Positions 32,339 to 44,819 of a stretch of 64,000 nucleotides of DNA are shown here, piece by piece. The number at the start of each line of letters is the position of its first letter. Positions within the stretch are counted from its first letter, which is position 1. The notes below the pieces were generated by a model. The model saw only the letters and a program-made list of their open reading frames with translations. It did no database searches and was not told where the DNA came from. Position numbers and translations under genes: made by a program. Origin of the DNA: Balamuthia mandrillaris (lineage: Eukaryota; Discosea; Longamoebia; Balamuthiidae); assembly GCA_031835245.1 (NCBI GenBank), contig JAVKOQ010000039.1, positions 215,834-279,833 on the forward strand, read 5' to 3'.

Positions 32339-35300
32339 ATGGCCGAGAAGGAAGAGATCGTGAAGAAAAAGAAGCAAGAGTCTGAGGAGGAGAGCAGCAG
32401 CCAAGGCGAGAGCGAGAGCGAGAGCGAAAGCGCCAGCGCAACCGAGAGCGACGAGGAGGAAGAGGAGGAGGAAGAGACCAAGAAGAAGGAAGAGAAGAAG
32501 GAAGAGAAAAAGGAAGAGAAGAAGGAAGAGAAGAAGGAAGAAAAAGTGGAGAAGGAAGAGAAGAAGGAAGAGAAAGTGGAGAAGAAAGAAGAAAAAGCGG
32601 AGAAGGAAGAGAAGAAAGAAGAGAAGAAGGACGAGAAGAAGGAAGAGAAAGTGGAAAAGAAAAAGAAAGAAGAGCCCAAAAAGAAAGAGACCTCCGAGGA
32701 GTCTGAAGAGTCCGAAGAAGAAGAGGAGAAAGAAAAGGAAAAGGACAAGAAAGCTGCCAAAGACAAGAAACCAGAAGCCGCCTCCAAAGCGGCTGCCTCC
32801 TCTTCCGCCACCAAAGACAAGGGCAAAGAGAAGGTACCCGACTTGAAGAAAGCTGCCTCTCCTCGCAGCAACGACAAAGACAACAAGGGCAAGGGCAAGG
32901 GCAAGGACAAGAGGGACAGGAGCGATTCCGGCAAGAGCGATGCGGAGAGGCTGCCCTCTCCTGGTCGTCAGCGCGTTGGGCCTCGTCCTGGAAAGCTCTA
33001 TCTTGTCGGTAAGTTTTTTTTGTCCTTCCATTTGTTGTTTTTTTGCTGACGAACAAACAATAGTTGCCGAGGCAAGGAATCTTGCATCCAAGAATATCTT
33101 CTTTGATAGGAGTACGCTTTTCCCCTCTTCTTCCTTTCTTGTCGTTTCTCTCTCTCTCTCTCTCTCTCTGTCTCGTTATCTTTTGTTTTGTTTTGCTTAC
33201 TTCTCCTCCTCTTTCTAACGACCTTGAAACATCAAACAGAGTCCTCAGATCCATACGCCGTCATCCAAATCGACGACGGAGAGAAGAAAGAAAAGCAACA
33301 GCGAGTCTACAAGTCCAAAGTCCTTCCTAAAGCGCTGGACCCCAACTGGAACGAGGGTAGCAAAATCTTTGATGTCACTCCAAAGGACAAACGCGTCAAG
33401 GTCTCCCTCTGGAACAGCAATAAAGTGCGCTCGGATGACTTTATGGGCGTGGTCACGTTTGATATGGACGAGGTCAACAGCGGCGTCCCCTTCGAGGATT
33501 GGTACCCCCTTCGCTCTCGCGAGGGCAAGAAGGACAAGGTCAAAGGCGAGCTCCACATCCAGCTCCTCTTCCTCGAGGTAGACGACAAGCTGTTGGGCGA
33601 GGAGTTTTCCTACCCCCTTCACACCTTCATCCGCAAGCGCAAGCTCCACATCGTACAAAAGCTGTTGGAGCAGAAGCAGTCCTCACTGAAGAAGGACGCC
33701 TTTGCCGAGTACATCTCCCAGCTGGACGCTGAGGGACACACTCCTTTGCACGTGGCCGCCGCCACACGCATGCCCGACGCCGTGGAACTCCTCTTAAAAT
33801 TCGGCGCCGATGCCAATGCCAAAGGCAATGACCCCAAGAAGCAAACCCCGCTCCATTTGGCCTGCTGCTTCTCCTTTGAGAGCGCTGAGATCCTCATCGC
33901 GCACAAGGCTAAAGTCACCACCAAGGACAAGGACGGCAACTTGCCCATTCACATGGCGGCCGCGCATGACCAGCCAGGCTCCATCGAGGAGCTGTTAGCG
34001 GCCGACAAGACCGTCATCAACGAGCAGAACAAGGCTCATGGAGATACGCCGCTTCACCTGGCCATCAAAGCCAAAGCCTTCCTGGCTTTGAAGACGTTGG
34101 TGGAGCATGGGGCCGATATTTATATTAAGAACAAGGATGGACAGACCTGTGGAGAGGCAGCAGCTGCGTTGGACGAGGAGACCAAGCATATCTTCATGAA
34201 GGCGGTGCATGTGGAGGACTACCAGGAGATTGCGTTGTTGCAAGAGTGGAAGAACAGATATCGCATTCAGGTATGTTCTCTTTTTTTCTCTCCTTTTTGC
34301 TTTTTTTCTTTCTTTTTCCATCTCGATAGTAACTTATTTTTTCAAAAGGCGGATGGTCTTAACTACGACTGGCGACAAAGTCCTCAGTTTGCCCTGTCGG
34401 CGAAGAAGCAGATGCCTGTCCGCATTTTGGTGCACCATCACGCTAATGACAACTCCAACCTCGGCTATTGCGTGATCACCTCTCAACGTGGCAAGTATTG
34501 CGAGCCGTCCCTTACTAACATCCTTGGCCACGGAGGACCTGTTCCTTATGAAGCTGGTAATACCTTTGCTTTCTTGTCTTTTTTAAAATTCGTTTTACTT
34601 TTCTTTAACAAAACAAACGTTACAAACAGACATAACACCGGGAGAATACATAGTAGTAGTACCATACGCCAAGACCAAAGACCAACCGGAGACCATCTCC
34701 GTTCTCGTCTTCACCAAGGAAGAAGATTCGGACGAAGAGTCCGGCTTTGAGCTGCGCCAGCTGACTCCTTGGCAGTACGCCGTCTCCGTTCAAGGAGAGT
34801 GGAAAGGAGCCACCGCCGGCGGATGTCAAAACGAGAAGAAGACGTGGCACAAGAATCCCTTCTTCAGCCTGCTCATCCCCAAGAAGGAGGAAGTGGAGGT
34901 GAGCATCGTGTTGGCGCAGAAGAAGAACGCCATGGAGGAGATCATTCCATACCAGACCTTGCCCTACGACTTTCATGTTGGCTACTACCTGTATGACGCT
35001 GATGTGAAGACCAAGTTCGGACAGGTTGCCAAGTGGAAGAATGCCATGGAAGGTTGGTTTTCCTTCCATCTTGTTTCTTCCGAGTCTTTCTTCTGCCTTC
35101 TATCCTCTTCTTTCTCCTGTTTTTAACTTGTCTCCTCTCTTTCGCTCTCTCGCTCTCTCTCTCTCTCTCTTTCTCTCTCTTTGCGTGTTTCAAAAAAAGT
35201 GGTGCAAGACTTTGTGTTGGATGGAGAAGCGGACAGACAGTACACCATCATTCCTACCACCTTCAAACCTGGGCAGGAGACCACTTTCACCATCACTGTC

Positions 35301-35345
35301 TATCACAACGAAAAGAAGTTGGAGTTGAAGCCGTTTGAGTCTTAA
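32339..35345 (+). CDS. C2 - ankyrin - calpain-domain-III protein, no protease domain
   Basis: Six phase-consistent exons: 32339-33008, 33064-33111, 33240-34270, 34349-34556, 34630-35052 and 35200-35345; about 841 residues. Residues 1-210 are almost pure Lys/Glu with SESESES runs. A C2 domain follows (KLYLVVAEARNLASKN; DPYAVIQIDDG; LDPNWNEGSKIFDV; VSLWNSNKVRSDDFMGVV). Four ankyrin repeats come next (TPLHVAAATRMPDAVELLLK; TPLHLACC; GDTPLHLAIKAKAFLALKTL; LVEHGADIY). The C-terminal part has two calpain-III/CBSW-like beta-sandwiches, the second with GEWKGATAGGCQN, WHKNPFF and VSIVLAQKK. C2 and calpain-III domains can bind Ca2+ and membranes. No Cys-His-Asn protease core is present. A Ca2+-dependent membrane scaffold is the inferred role. 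Confidence 0.85.
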
Positions 35346-35580
35346 ACAAACACAACCACCTAGACCTTTGAAACCTTCTGTTCACTTCTCTCTAACTTTT
35401 CGAATGTAGAGTTACCCGCAAGCAGCTTTTCTTTCTCTTCGACGTCCTCCTCTCTCAACAGCTGGTATAAGAAAAAAAAAAGGGATCTGGTACACACAAA
35501 ACCTTTTTGTTAAAAAAAAACCTCTCTCCTCTTCTCAGCGGTTAACCTGTTTTTCGTTTTACAGTCGTCGGACTTGCAAG

Positions 35581-35964
35581 TTATTCTTCATCATCGCCCC
35601 TCTTCTCCTCGTTGCTGCTATCTCTCAGGAATATGGAAGGCTGGTCGTTCAAGATGCTAGGAGCGTCCTCCGGGTAGAACGACCTTTTCAGGTTCTCCTC
35701 CTTGTAGATCTCCAAGTCGAGGTACCTCGGCGGTTGGTAGCCGTTCTCTCTGGCCTTTGCTCTGGCGTGGATGACCTTCTTGACGTACTCCTGAGAGTCC
35801 AGCTCCACGGGGGAGTGGTTCTCCATGAGATACCAGTAGGTGGCACCGACGACGAAGAACCCGCTGAGAATGACTTGCCAGCTGCCCCATGGGTACTTCT
35901 TTCCTGTCGGCAGTGGCTGTGTCATTTGTTTGCATGAAGTCTATTAGCAGCGGCTCAACAATAG

Positions 35965-36026
<62 letters not shown>

Positions 36027-36492
36027 GAACGAAAGGCAGGAAGAAAGAGTGCATATTGAGAAAGAGGGAAAAATGAAAGGAATGATTGGAAAGGTTTTTC
36101 GAAAAACGCACAGGACGGGACCAAAGGAAGCCTTCTCTGGGCCGAGGAGGGCCGTGGTCGTGATGATCATGGTGGTCATGGTGGTCGTGATGGTCGTGGT
36201 GGTCCTCATGCGCAGCATGAGAGGAAGAGGAGTGGTTCGCGTGTGAAGAAGAAGCGGCAGCAGAAGGAGAGGCGGTGACGGTGGCCAACTCCCTCCGTTG
36301 AGTCGTGGCCCAGAGAGGCGAGCCCACAGCTTTGGCGGTGGTGGCCTGTCGAACACCACCGGCACGAGCGCTCGCGCCCAACAACGTCTTGGTGCTTGTC
36401 CTCCACAACAACAACGAAGGGGCCCGCAAGGCAATCCTCCTCGTTGGATTGAGCGCTGCCGTTGTTAACACGAGGCTCGTTGTCTTCTCCAT
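35581..36492 (-). CDS. His-rich mitochondrial single-pass membrane protein (complex I ESSS/NDUFB11-like, tentative)
   Basis: Two exons, 36492-36112 and 35940-35581, give 246 residues. The N-terminus (TRRIALRAPSLLLWRTSTK) is Arg/Ser/Leu-rich without acids, a typical mitochondrial presequence. A His/Asp stretch (EDHHDHHDHHDHHDHHDHG) follows. After the intron come YPWGSWQVILSGFFVVGATY and WYLMENHSP, with one transmembrane helix, then RYLDLEIYKEENLKRSFYPE and an acidic tail. This layout (presequence, one helix, acidic matrix or intermembrane tail) fits small accessory subunits of respiratory complex I. NDUFB11 is the closest I can suggest, without proof. The intron is a long CT repeat on the sense strand. 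Confidence 0.6.
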
Positions 36493-36707
36493 TTGTGTGC
36501 AAAAAAAAAAAAGTAATCTCGGAGGGTGTTTTTTTTTTTGAAAAATTAAAATAAAAAGGGGAGGAGGAGGACGGGGGGTAACAACAAGGAGTGTTTGTGT
36601 TTGTGTTCTTTACTTCTTGATCTTCGCTCTCTCCTCCTTCTCTCCGTTCCGCTATTTTTTTTTTAATCTTTTCCCTTTGGCTGTATGTTTTTTTGTTTGG
36701 TGGATGC

Positions 36708-36808
36708 GTCGACAAAAAATCAGTTGTTGTCGACACCCTATTCTATTCCACCGAAGCTTAGATGACGTCAGCTTATATGAGGGGAAAGCAGGAGATAAAG
36801 TGACGTCA
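36708..36808 (-). promoter_or_regulatory. Cluster of two GTCGAC and two TGACGTCA palindromes
   Basis: GTCGAC at 36708-36713 and 36729-36734 and perfect cAMP-response-element-type TGACGTCA at 36773-36780 and 36801-36808. They lie 216-316 bases before the start of the mitochondrial protein gene at 36492. bZIP factors bind TGACGTCA in other eukaryotes. Confidence 0.45.
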
Positions 36809-36888
36809 TACCGATATAGTGAACTTTGGAGGGAGACAAAATGTGTCTAAGTTTTTTGCCTTTAAAAAACAATCAACAAACTCTCCTC

Positions 36889-38519
36889 TTATAGCTTTGG
36901 TGAAGAGGTTGGCGGTGCGAAGCGACCGGTGTGGTTGAGCCCAAAGGGAGAGATCTTTGCATCAAACATGGTCCCGGAGGATCCTTCATCGCCAACCGTT
37001 ATGAACTGATAACTCCCTTCCATCGTCCCTGTTTGTTGTTTTGGTGCGTTAACACCAAGTCGAGGAAGGAGAAGAAGCAGAAGCAGAAGCAGAAAGACGA
37101 AGCGCATACCGCATTCACCAGTTCGCAGCGTTGTACCACTCGAGTAGGTGTGCTCCTGGTTCGGTTGCTACCATAAACGACGAAAAACGAGTAAGGAAGA
37201 GAAGACATCACAACTAAGAGAAGCAAAGAAAGGGGATGAAGAAGAGAAAGATAGGCAGCATTGAGGGAAGAGCAAGGAAAAAAAAAAGTGATACCAAAAT
37301 GGGTTGTTCGCCGACAACGCCAGGCCCCTTTACGTTTTCAACCTTGCCTGTTGTAGTGTTTTTGAATGGGTCAACAATTCGACATAACTCAGAAAGAAAG
37401 GAGAGAAAAGAGAGGAGGTCGGGGTCAACCTTCTGAATCCATTATCTTCCAGTGACGACTCACAAGCTGGTATGTGTTTGTAGGATGAACCTAACCATGC
37501 AACGCTTTGGTTAATGAGGAAAAGAAACGGAAAGAGGAGGAGAGCCAAGAAACGAAAGAGAAGAGAATGAGAGACGCAGAGCAGAGCAGAGCACGAACGT
37601 TTTTAATGGTAACCCGATAGACGTATTGTGCTAAGTTGGCGCTGACGCCGTACATGGCGGAGGCCACATCGATGCGTATGCCCTGCGGTTCCGTCAAGTG
37701 AGAGCAAGTTGTCTCGTAGACGAGAGGAGAGAGTGCTCCCACCCTTTTGTTAAATGTGCGCATCGCTGCCATAGCATCGTCCAACCGTTCTTCTTCCTGT
37801 TTGGTTGTTTGTTGTGGTGAGAGGAAGAAGAGAAGGGAGAAGAGAATAAGAGAGAAAGAGAGAGCGAGAGGTGAGAAGAGAGAACAAGCAGAGAAGCAGA
37901 GAGAGAGAAGTAGAGAGAGAAGAGAGAGAGGGAAGCAGAGAAGTAGAAGAGAGAAGAGAAGAGAAGAGAGAGAAAGAATAAAAGAGAGCAGAGGAGAGAG
38001 AACGGGAGAAGAGAAATGAGAAGAAAGAAGGGCGTAAGAGAGGAGCAGAGAAGAAAACGACGACCTCTTTCGGCGTGGTCGGCGGCGTGACAGCGCTCCT
38101 CCGCCAAAGCCTTTTGGTGGCCTCAACGGGGCTGTTCTCGCCCTCCAAAGCAATGGCCAATATGCCAGGCCCATTCTTTTGCACTCTCTCGGGCAAACGT
38201 TGGTACACTCTGATAATGATTTTGTTTTTTGGTGAGAGGTCCGTTGGTGTGGTGTGTGTGTAGTGTTGTTGTTGTTGTTGAAAAAAAAAAGTGAAGGGAA
38301 TACCTTTTGGCCTCATGTGGAAGACGGAGGACCTCAGCCGCCACACCACGCGCGACCTCCTTTTGCCAGTTGGTTGTTGCCCTAAATACATGTCCCTCAT
38401 CAATATAAAGATTTATGTAGTGTATTGTTTTTTTTTTGAGTGAGAGATGGAAAGCTGGGTGGGTACCGTAGGCAACTTTTGTACAGTAACAAAGCGAGGC
38501 TCCTCTGGCCTTCGCTCAT
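36889..38519 (-). CDS. LYR-type N-terminus fused to an ApaG (DUF525) domain
   Basis: Eight phase-consistent exons: 38519-38467, 38381-38304, 38209-38065, 37796-37599, 37490-37430, 37347-37295, 37167-37119 and 37028-36889; 258 residues. The start reads MSEGQRSLALLLYKSCLR, which fits the LYR motif (LYK here) of small mitochondrial assembly factors. A helical middle section (VYQRLPERVQKNGPGILAIA) follows. The last 110 residues are an ApaG fold: GIRIDVASAMYGVSANLAQY, YQLVSRHWKIMDSEGKVENV, GPGVVGEQPIL, YSSGTTLRTGTMEGSYQF and DAKISPFGL. ApaG domains occur alone in bacteria and in eukaryotic POLDIP2 and FBXO3; their ligand is unclear. An upstream ATG at 38577 in another frame overlaps the first exon and would act as an upstream ORF. 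Confidence 0.82.
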
Positions 38520-38686
38520 TTTTTCTTTCTATATATTCACTTTCTTCTTTTTTCCTTGGTCTTTTCACTTTCCGCATATTTTCGCTCGAATTTCTTGATG
38601 TATGAATTTGGATTGGACCCTCCGTTTCATCGAATTTTCTTTTCCAATGGAAAATCAAACCATTCCAACTCGTTAAAAAAAAAGGA

Positions 38687-40131
<1,445 letters not shown>

Positions 40132-40317
40132 AAGGATGAAGAGAGAGAGAGCGAGAGAACGAGAGAGAAGAGGAGAAAAATATGAACAAAAAATCGATAA
40201 ACTATCAATATTTATGAGAAAATCAATAATGATTGTCTCCTATCGTTAATATTTTATATTTTTCGATAATAATTGTGGTCATATATTGGTCATTACAAAA
40301 GAGAAAGAAAGAGAGCA

Positions 40318-41222
40318 ATGGGGGCAACCCATTCTTCTCTTGCTGGGGCTGGGCGAACGAACGGCTGGCTCTCCTCCTCACTCTTCTACCACCAGAACGA
40401 TGAGGACGAGCAAGAGGCATGCATGAAAGAACTGGAAGCCTATCTTCGGCTCTGTTCTTCCTCTAGAAGAAGAAGCAGAAGACCAATCCCACCCGCCGAC
40501 GAACAACCAACCACTGCTTTCGTTTGTAACAACGCAACCAAAGAAGAAGAAGAAGCAGCAGAGGAGGAGGAGACCCTTGGCGCTTCTTCTCCGTTCGATC
40601 TGCTCTCGGACGAAATTATTTTTCATATATTTTCGTTCCTTCTGCCGCGTTACAAGCAACGGCGCGAAGAAGCGAGCGCAGAGGCAGAGCTTCGTCTGCG
40701 CGCTCGCGCCCTACTCTTCTTGGGGAGCATCGACCGGCGGCTGCGGGGCATCTCGGGGGACGGCTACCTCTGGGAGCCCATCTACCGGGCCTTCTTTGGG
40801 CGGTGCGCCCGCAGGGAGGACGTGGAGCTGCGGCGGAGAGGCGGCAAGACTTGGCGGGAGCTCTTCGTGGACCGCTATCGCGACTGTCTGTTGGGGAGAA
40901 GGAGGCGGAGGGGCACCTTTCTTGTTGGGGAGAAGGCAGAGGAGGAGCGGGGCGCCGGGTCTTCTGAAGCCAAGCGGTGGAGTTGGTATAACTTGTCGAC
41001 TAGTTTGAGGGCCAAGAAGTACAAACTGGTGTTTGTTGGGCTGTCCGCTGCTGGAAAGGTTTCTCGCTGTTTCTCTCCTTCTTCTTCTTCTCCTTCTTCT
41101 TGTTATGCTCGTTTTACTAATGAGTCTTTTTGTTCGGCATAGACTTCATGCTGTTACAGACTGCAAAACAGCGACCCAGAGCCCTTCTCCCTCTCCATGA
41201 TACGTTCGTTCTTCTCCCTTCT

Positions 41223-41255
<33 letters not shown>

Positions 41256-42090
41256 CTCTCTGCTCTCTGCTTTCTGACATTTGTTATTATCAACAATAGA
41301 GGGCATTCGCATGGGTTTTCGAACGAAGGAAGTTAAGATGGATTGTTGGGACCTGGGTGGTGCTCACAGCAGCCTCTTTGCCCTCAACCACGAGAAGAGG
41401 AGGAGACCTATTTCTGCTTTATCATCATCCTCCTCACCCTCTTCGCGCTGCAGTGACACCTCCAAAATCCCTACCGGCGAGACTAGTGATACGGATAGCG
41501 GAAGCGACATCGAGGCAGAAGAAGAAGAAAGAAACCTAGCCTCCAAACGCAGCGACAACAGTCAACTTGACCAGCAGGAGGACCGAGTGTTTGCTCCGTT
41601 GTTGGCAGAATGTGATGCTCTTGTATTTGTGGTGGACGCTCATGACCGGTCCAAGCTCAGAGAGTCCAGAAAAGAGCTTCATCGCATTCTTCATCACAAG
41701 GCTCTTCCGTTCAACCGAGACCACAACAACAAGCAGAAGAAGAAGCCGACCGGAAGAGGCATCTTTCCGGTTCTCCTTCTGGCAAACAAACAGGACCTGC
41801 CCGGAGCTCTCCCTGCCTCACAGGTGGAAAGGATATTTCAGCGGTGCTTCAAGCACCACGACATGATCAGCTGGAAGTGTGTCGGCACTTGTTGTGCTCC
41901 TCTCCAACAACCTTCCTTCTTCTTTTCTGCTTCCTCGTCCTCCTCAGCAGCAATTGAGCTGGAGGAAGAAAGCGGAGAAGCCAAAGCGAAGAAAGAGGAG
42001 AGAAGGAGAAGAGATGAGGAAAACCTGTTTGAGGCTGTGTGGTGGCTTCTCAACGAGGTGGAGTCATGCAGGGACTCGCCATCTGCATAA
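40318..42090 (+). CDS. F-box protein fused to an Arf-like small GTPase
   Basis: Three phase-consistent exons, 40318-41058, 41143-41203 and 41300-42090, give 530 residues. It starts [10 protein letters not shown], with a Gly2 that could be myristoylated. Residues 95-165 form an F-box: [20 protein letters not shown], then [20 protein letters not shown]. From about 235 an Arf/ARL-type GTPase begins: [20 protein letters not shown] with a complete P-loop (GxxxxGKT), [11 protein letters not shown] at switch [22 protein letters not shown], and [19 protein letters not shown] with the NKxD base-recognition motif. A Ser/Glu insert sits after switch II, and the usual catalytic Gln after WDxGG is replaced by Ala. 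A GTP-controlled SCF adaptor is the inferred role. Confidence 0.85.
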
Positions 42091-43006
42091 AAACAAAGAA
42101 AAGCGTTACATAAAACTGTAACAAAGTTTTTTTTGTTATCTCTTGGAACAGTTTTTTTCGTTGGGATTTCTTGTTGTGATCATCGCCGATAATCTTAAAC
42201 AAATAAGGATAAACCGCGAAAAGAAGAGACAATTATTTGCTGTCCGCAACTTAATCTCCCAGATTTCACCAATCGGAAATATTTTCGGTGTATTCGTTTG
42301 CTTTTTTAAGACTTGGTTCCGATTTTTTATCCGCTTTTATTCCCGATTTGCATATAAAAGGCAACGAAAACTCAGTTGTGTAACCTTTTTGATTACAATT
42401 AATTTTCTTTGAGAAAAGGCAAAATTGGTCCAAGGGAGATTGCGCCGAAAATAACTAGCCCTCCTATGGACATCTTTTCTGGCAACGGCGGCACAGATGC
42501 CGTCCTCCCGCACAGCACCACAAATAGCAAAATCAAAGAAAACTTTGAAATTGCGAGGAGAAGAAAATAGAAAAAAACATGGGGTGGTGCGGTTTGTTTT
42601 CGAGCTTTTTTTTGTTTTGTATTTTTGAGTTTCTTTGCAAAGCACCCAGGAAAACTCCATCCGCTTGAAGCTCTCTCCGCTTTGCTTTCCCTCTCTTGTT
42701 TTTTTATTTCTTTCTTAGACTGAGAATCATCAAAAGAAAAAGTGCGTACCATGCATTCGCTTTTAATGTAATGCCTTCCTTTTATTTTTTTAACCAAAAG
42801 TCCGTAACCTTGTTTTCAGGATACGTGCCTGCTTTGTTCCAGTCCACGTACCATAACTCCATACCTCCGTCAAGTCTCCAAAGCAAAGAACCTATAAAAA
42901 CTCCATTTCCTCCGAGCTCAGTTCAATATAAGCGGCTATATAGTCTTTTTAGAAAAGAAGAAAAAGAAAACCACCATTACGAGAGACCAGCTTTTATCCC
43001 AAGGGA
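42091..43006. other. Intergenic region, about 0.9 kb
   Basis: AT-rich with T7-T8 and A runs; several short frames on the minus strand lack starts or homology. TATA-like ATATAAGCGGCTATATAG at about 42927-42944 lies 60-80 bases before the ATG at 43007 and is a likely core promoter. Confidence 0.4.
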
Positions 43007-44376
43007 ATGAAAGCACGACTGCAGAGAGGCAAGAGCGAAAGCTCTTGGAAGGACATACAGAAGAAAAAGCTGAAGAAGGCGCTATGGCCATTACGCCGCG
43101 CCGCCTCGGAGAACAAAGTGCAGGACGCCGCCTCCTCCCCCTCCCCCTCCCCCTCCTCAACTATACGGCCTCCTCCCGCATCTCTGCTCCCTGCCACCAC
43201 CGCTGAACAGAACGGTTACGCCACCCTCAAACAACAGCTCTCCTCTTCCTCTTCTGCCACCTCCACCGCCGCCGCTTTGCGCAGCAAAAAACAGCACCAC
43301 GCGCTGTTGCGGACAAGCTCCAATTCCCACGTCAAGAGCGCGTTTCGGCTGCATGGTCTGATGGAGCCGGAGCCACGGGCCGCCACCATGAGGACCACAG
43401 CCAAGGAAAGGATCAGGCGGAAAGGAGAGCCTCAGCAGATGACGTTGATGTGCATACAGACTTTGTCCGGCGTGGGCTGTTCTTCGCTCAACTGCCGGTT
43501 TGCCACTGGAAGCTTTTCCACGGAAGAAACTTTAGGTTCGTTGTTGTTATTTTTTCTTTTCTTCTCTTTCTTTCATTTTTTTATGTTACGTTCATGTTGT
43601 TTATTTATTTATTTTTTTTGTCGTTTGATCTATTTGTTTTCTCTTCTTTTTGTTTCAACAAACGAAAACCAACTCTCTCTCTCTTCTTTCTGTCTTTCTT
43701 TCTTTTCGTTCATTCTTTTTCTTTTTTGTTTGTTCAGAGGAACCGATAGAAGAACTGCGAATCAAGAAGGTGAGCCTGGATGAAGAGACGGAGGTGCGGT
43801 TGGAGCTGCTGAACTGCTCCGGGCGGAAACAGTTCAGGGCGTTGCGGAAGCAGTACATAGAGGCGGCGGAGGGCTTCCTCTGCGTCATGGACATCACCAA
43901 CAAAGAGTCTGCGCTCAAAGTGCCGAAAATATTGGCCGAGATAGCGTGGTACTTAGTCTTTTTCTTTTCTTTTCTTTCTGTTCTTTTTTCTTTTTAGTTC
44001 TTTATTCCTTTCTTTTTTTTTTTCTTTCTTTTTTCTTTTCTTTATTTTATTTTATATTTTATATTATATTATATTTTATATTATTTTTTATATTATTTTA
44101 TATAATTAAAAAAACATTTATATGAACCGATAAAAACAAACAAAAAGGATAAAACAAAAAGATCTAAGAGACATTCCGGTTGTCCTTGTGGCCAACAAAG
44201 CGGACGAGGAGGCGAGGGAGGTATCCGCGGAGGAACTATTGTTGCTCTCGCAGTGCTACAGCTGCCCTTGCTTCGAGACGTCCGCAAAAACGGGGCAGAA
44301 CGTGGAGGAGAGCTATCTTGCTTTGGTACGTCAAGTCTTACGGAGGCGAGGTCGTCAGCGCAGTCTCACCATGTGA
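43007..44376 (+). CDS. Ras-like protein with altered nucleotide-binding motifs
   Basis: Three exons, 43007-43535, 43738-43948 and 44148-44376 (acceptor CAAAAAG), give 322 residues. A basic, Ser-rich N-terminal extension of about 145 residues precedes a Ras-type fold: LMCIQTLSGVGCSSLNCRF in the P-loop position, LELLNCSGRKQFRALRKQY at switch II, FLCVMDITNKESALKVPKIL, then the intact base-binding motifs VVLVANKAD and CFETSAKTGQNVEESYLALV. The P-loop lysine of GxxxxGKS is Cys, and DxxGQ is NCSGR. Those changes should abolish normal GTP hydrolysis and weaken phosphate binding. There is no C-terminal CaaX box (ends RGRQRSLTM). A pseudo-GTPase scaffold is likely. Confidence 0.8.
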
Positions 44377-44423
44377 ATAAACAAAAAAAAATATTCTTCA
44401 GATCAACCAAAAACAAAGAGTTC

Positions 44424-44819
44424 CTACCCCCCACCACACTTCATTCTCTGCCTCTTTCCGGAATGGTGATGGCAGAACGCGAGACGGAGGGAGCCGGGGA
44501 GAAGGACGCCATGGCCATGGAGCAGTTGCGACACTCTGGGGAGGTGGATGCTCCACCCCACGGGATTCGCGGCAAGCGCCCCACCACCTATAAAACTCTT
44601 TGTTAAAACTGATGCAACCCCCATCGCCGTTGCGCCTGTGAAAGGTCCTAGTCCTCCACGCATGTTCCATACGTCCCTGATGAAACTGCTCGTGAACGGG
44701 TCCAACTGCTTTCCTCCTATAAAAAGGAAAAAGCAAGAAGAAAGGACGTCGTCGAAAGCAATGAAGTGGCAAGTCCGAAGATGGCCTTTGGGTTGTTGTT
44801 GCCCGGCGAGGAGCGTCAT
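44424..44819 (-). CDS. Doubtful small ORF between the Ras-like and haloperoxidase genes
   Basis: ATG 44819 to TAG 44424-44426, 131 codons. The middle reads DPFTSSFIRDVWNMRGGLGP and GATAMGVASVLTKSFIGGGA, which looks protein-like and weakly membrane-embedded. Two TTTATAG sequences inside could be splice acceptors, so the true structure may differ. No family recognised. It could be a chance frame. Confidence 0.3.
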   Translation of the reverse strand: MTLLAGQQQPKGHLRTCHFIAFDDVLSSCFFLFIGGKQLDPFTSSFIRDVWNMRGGLGPFTGATAMGVASVLTKSFIGGGALAANPVGWSIHLPRVSQLLHGHGVLLPGSLRLAFCHHHSGKRQRMKCGGG

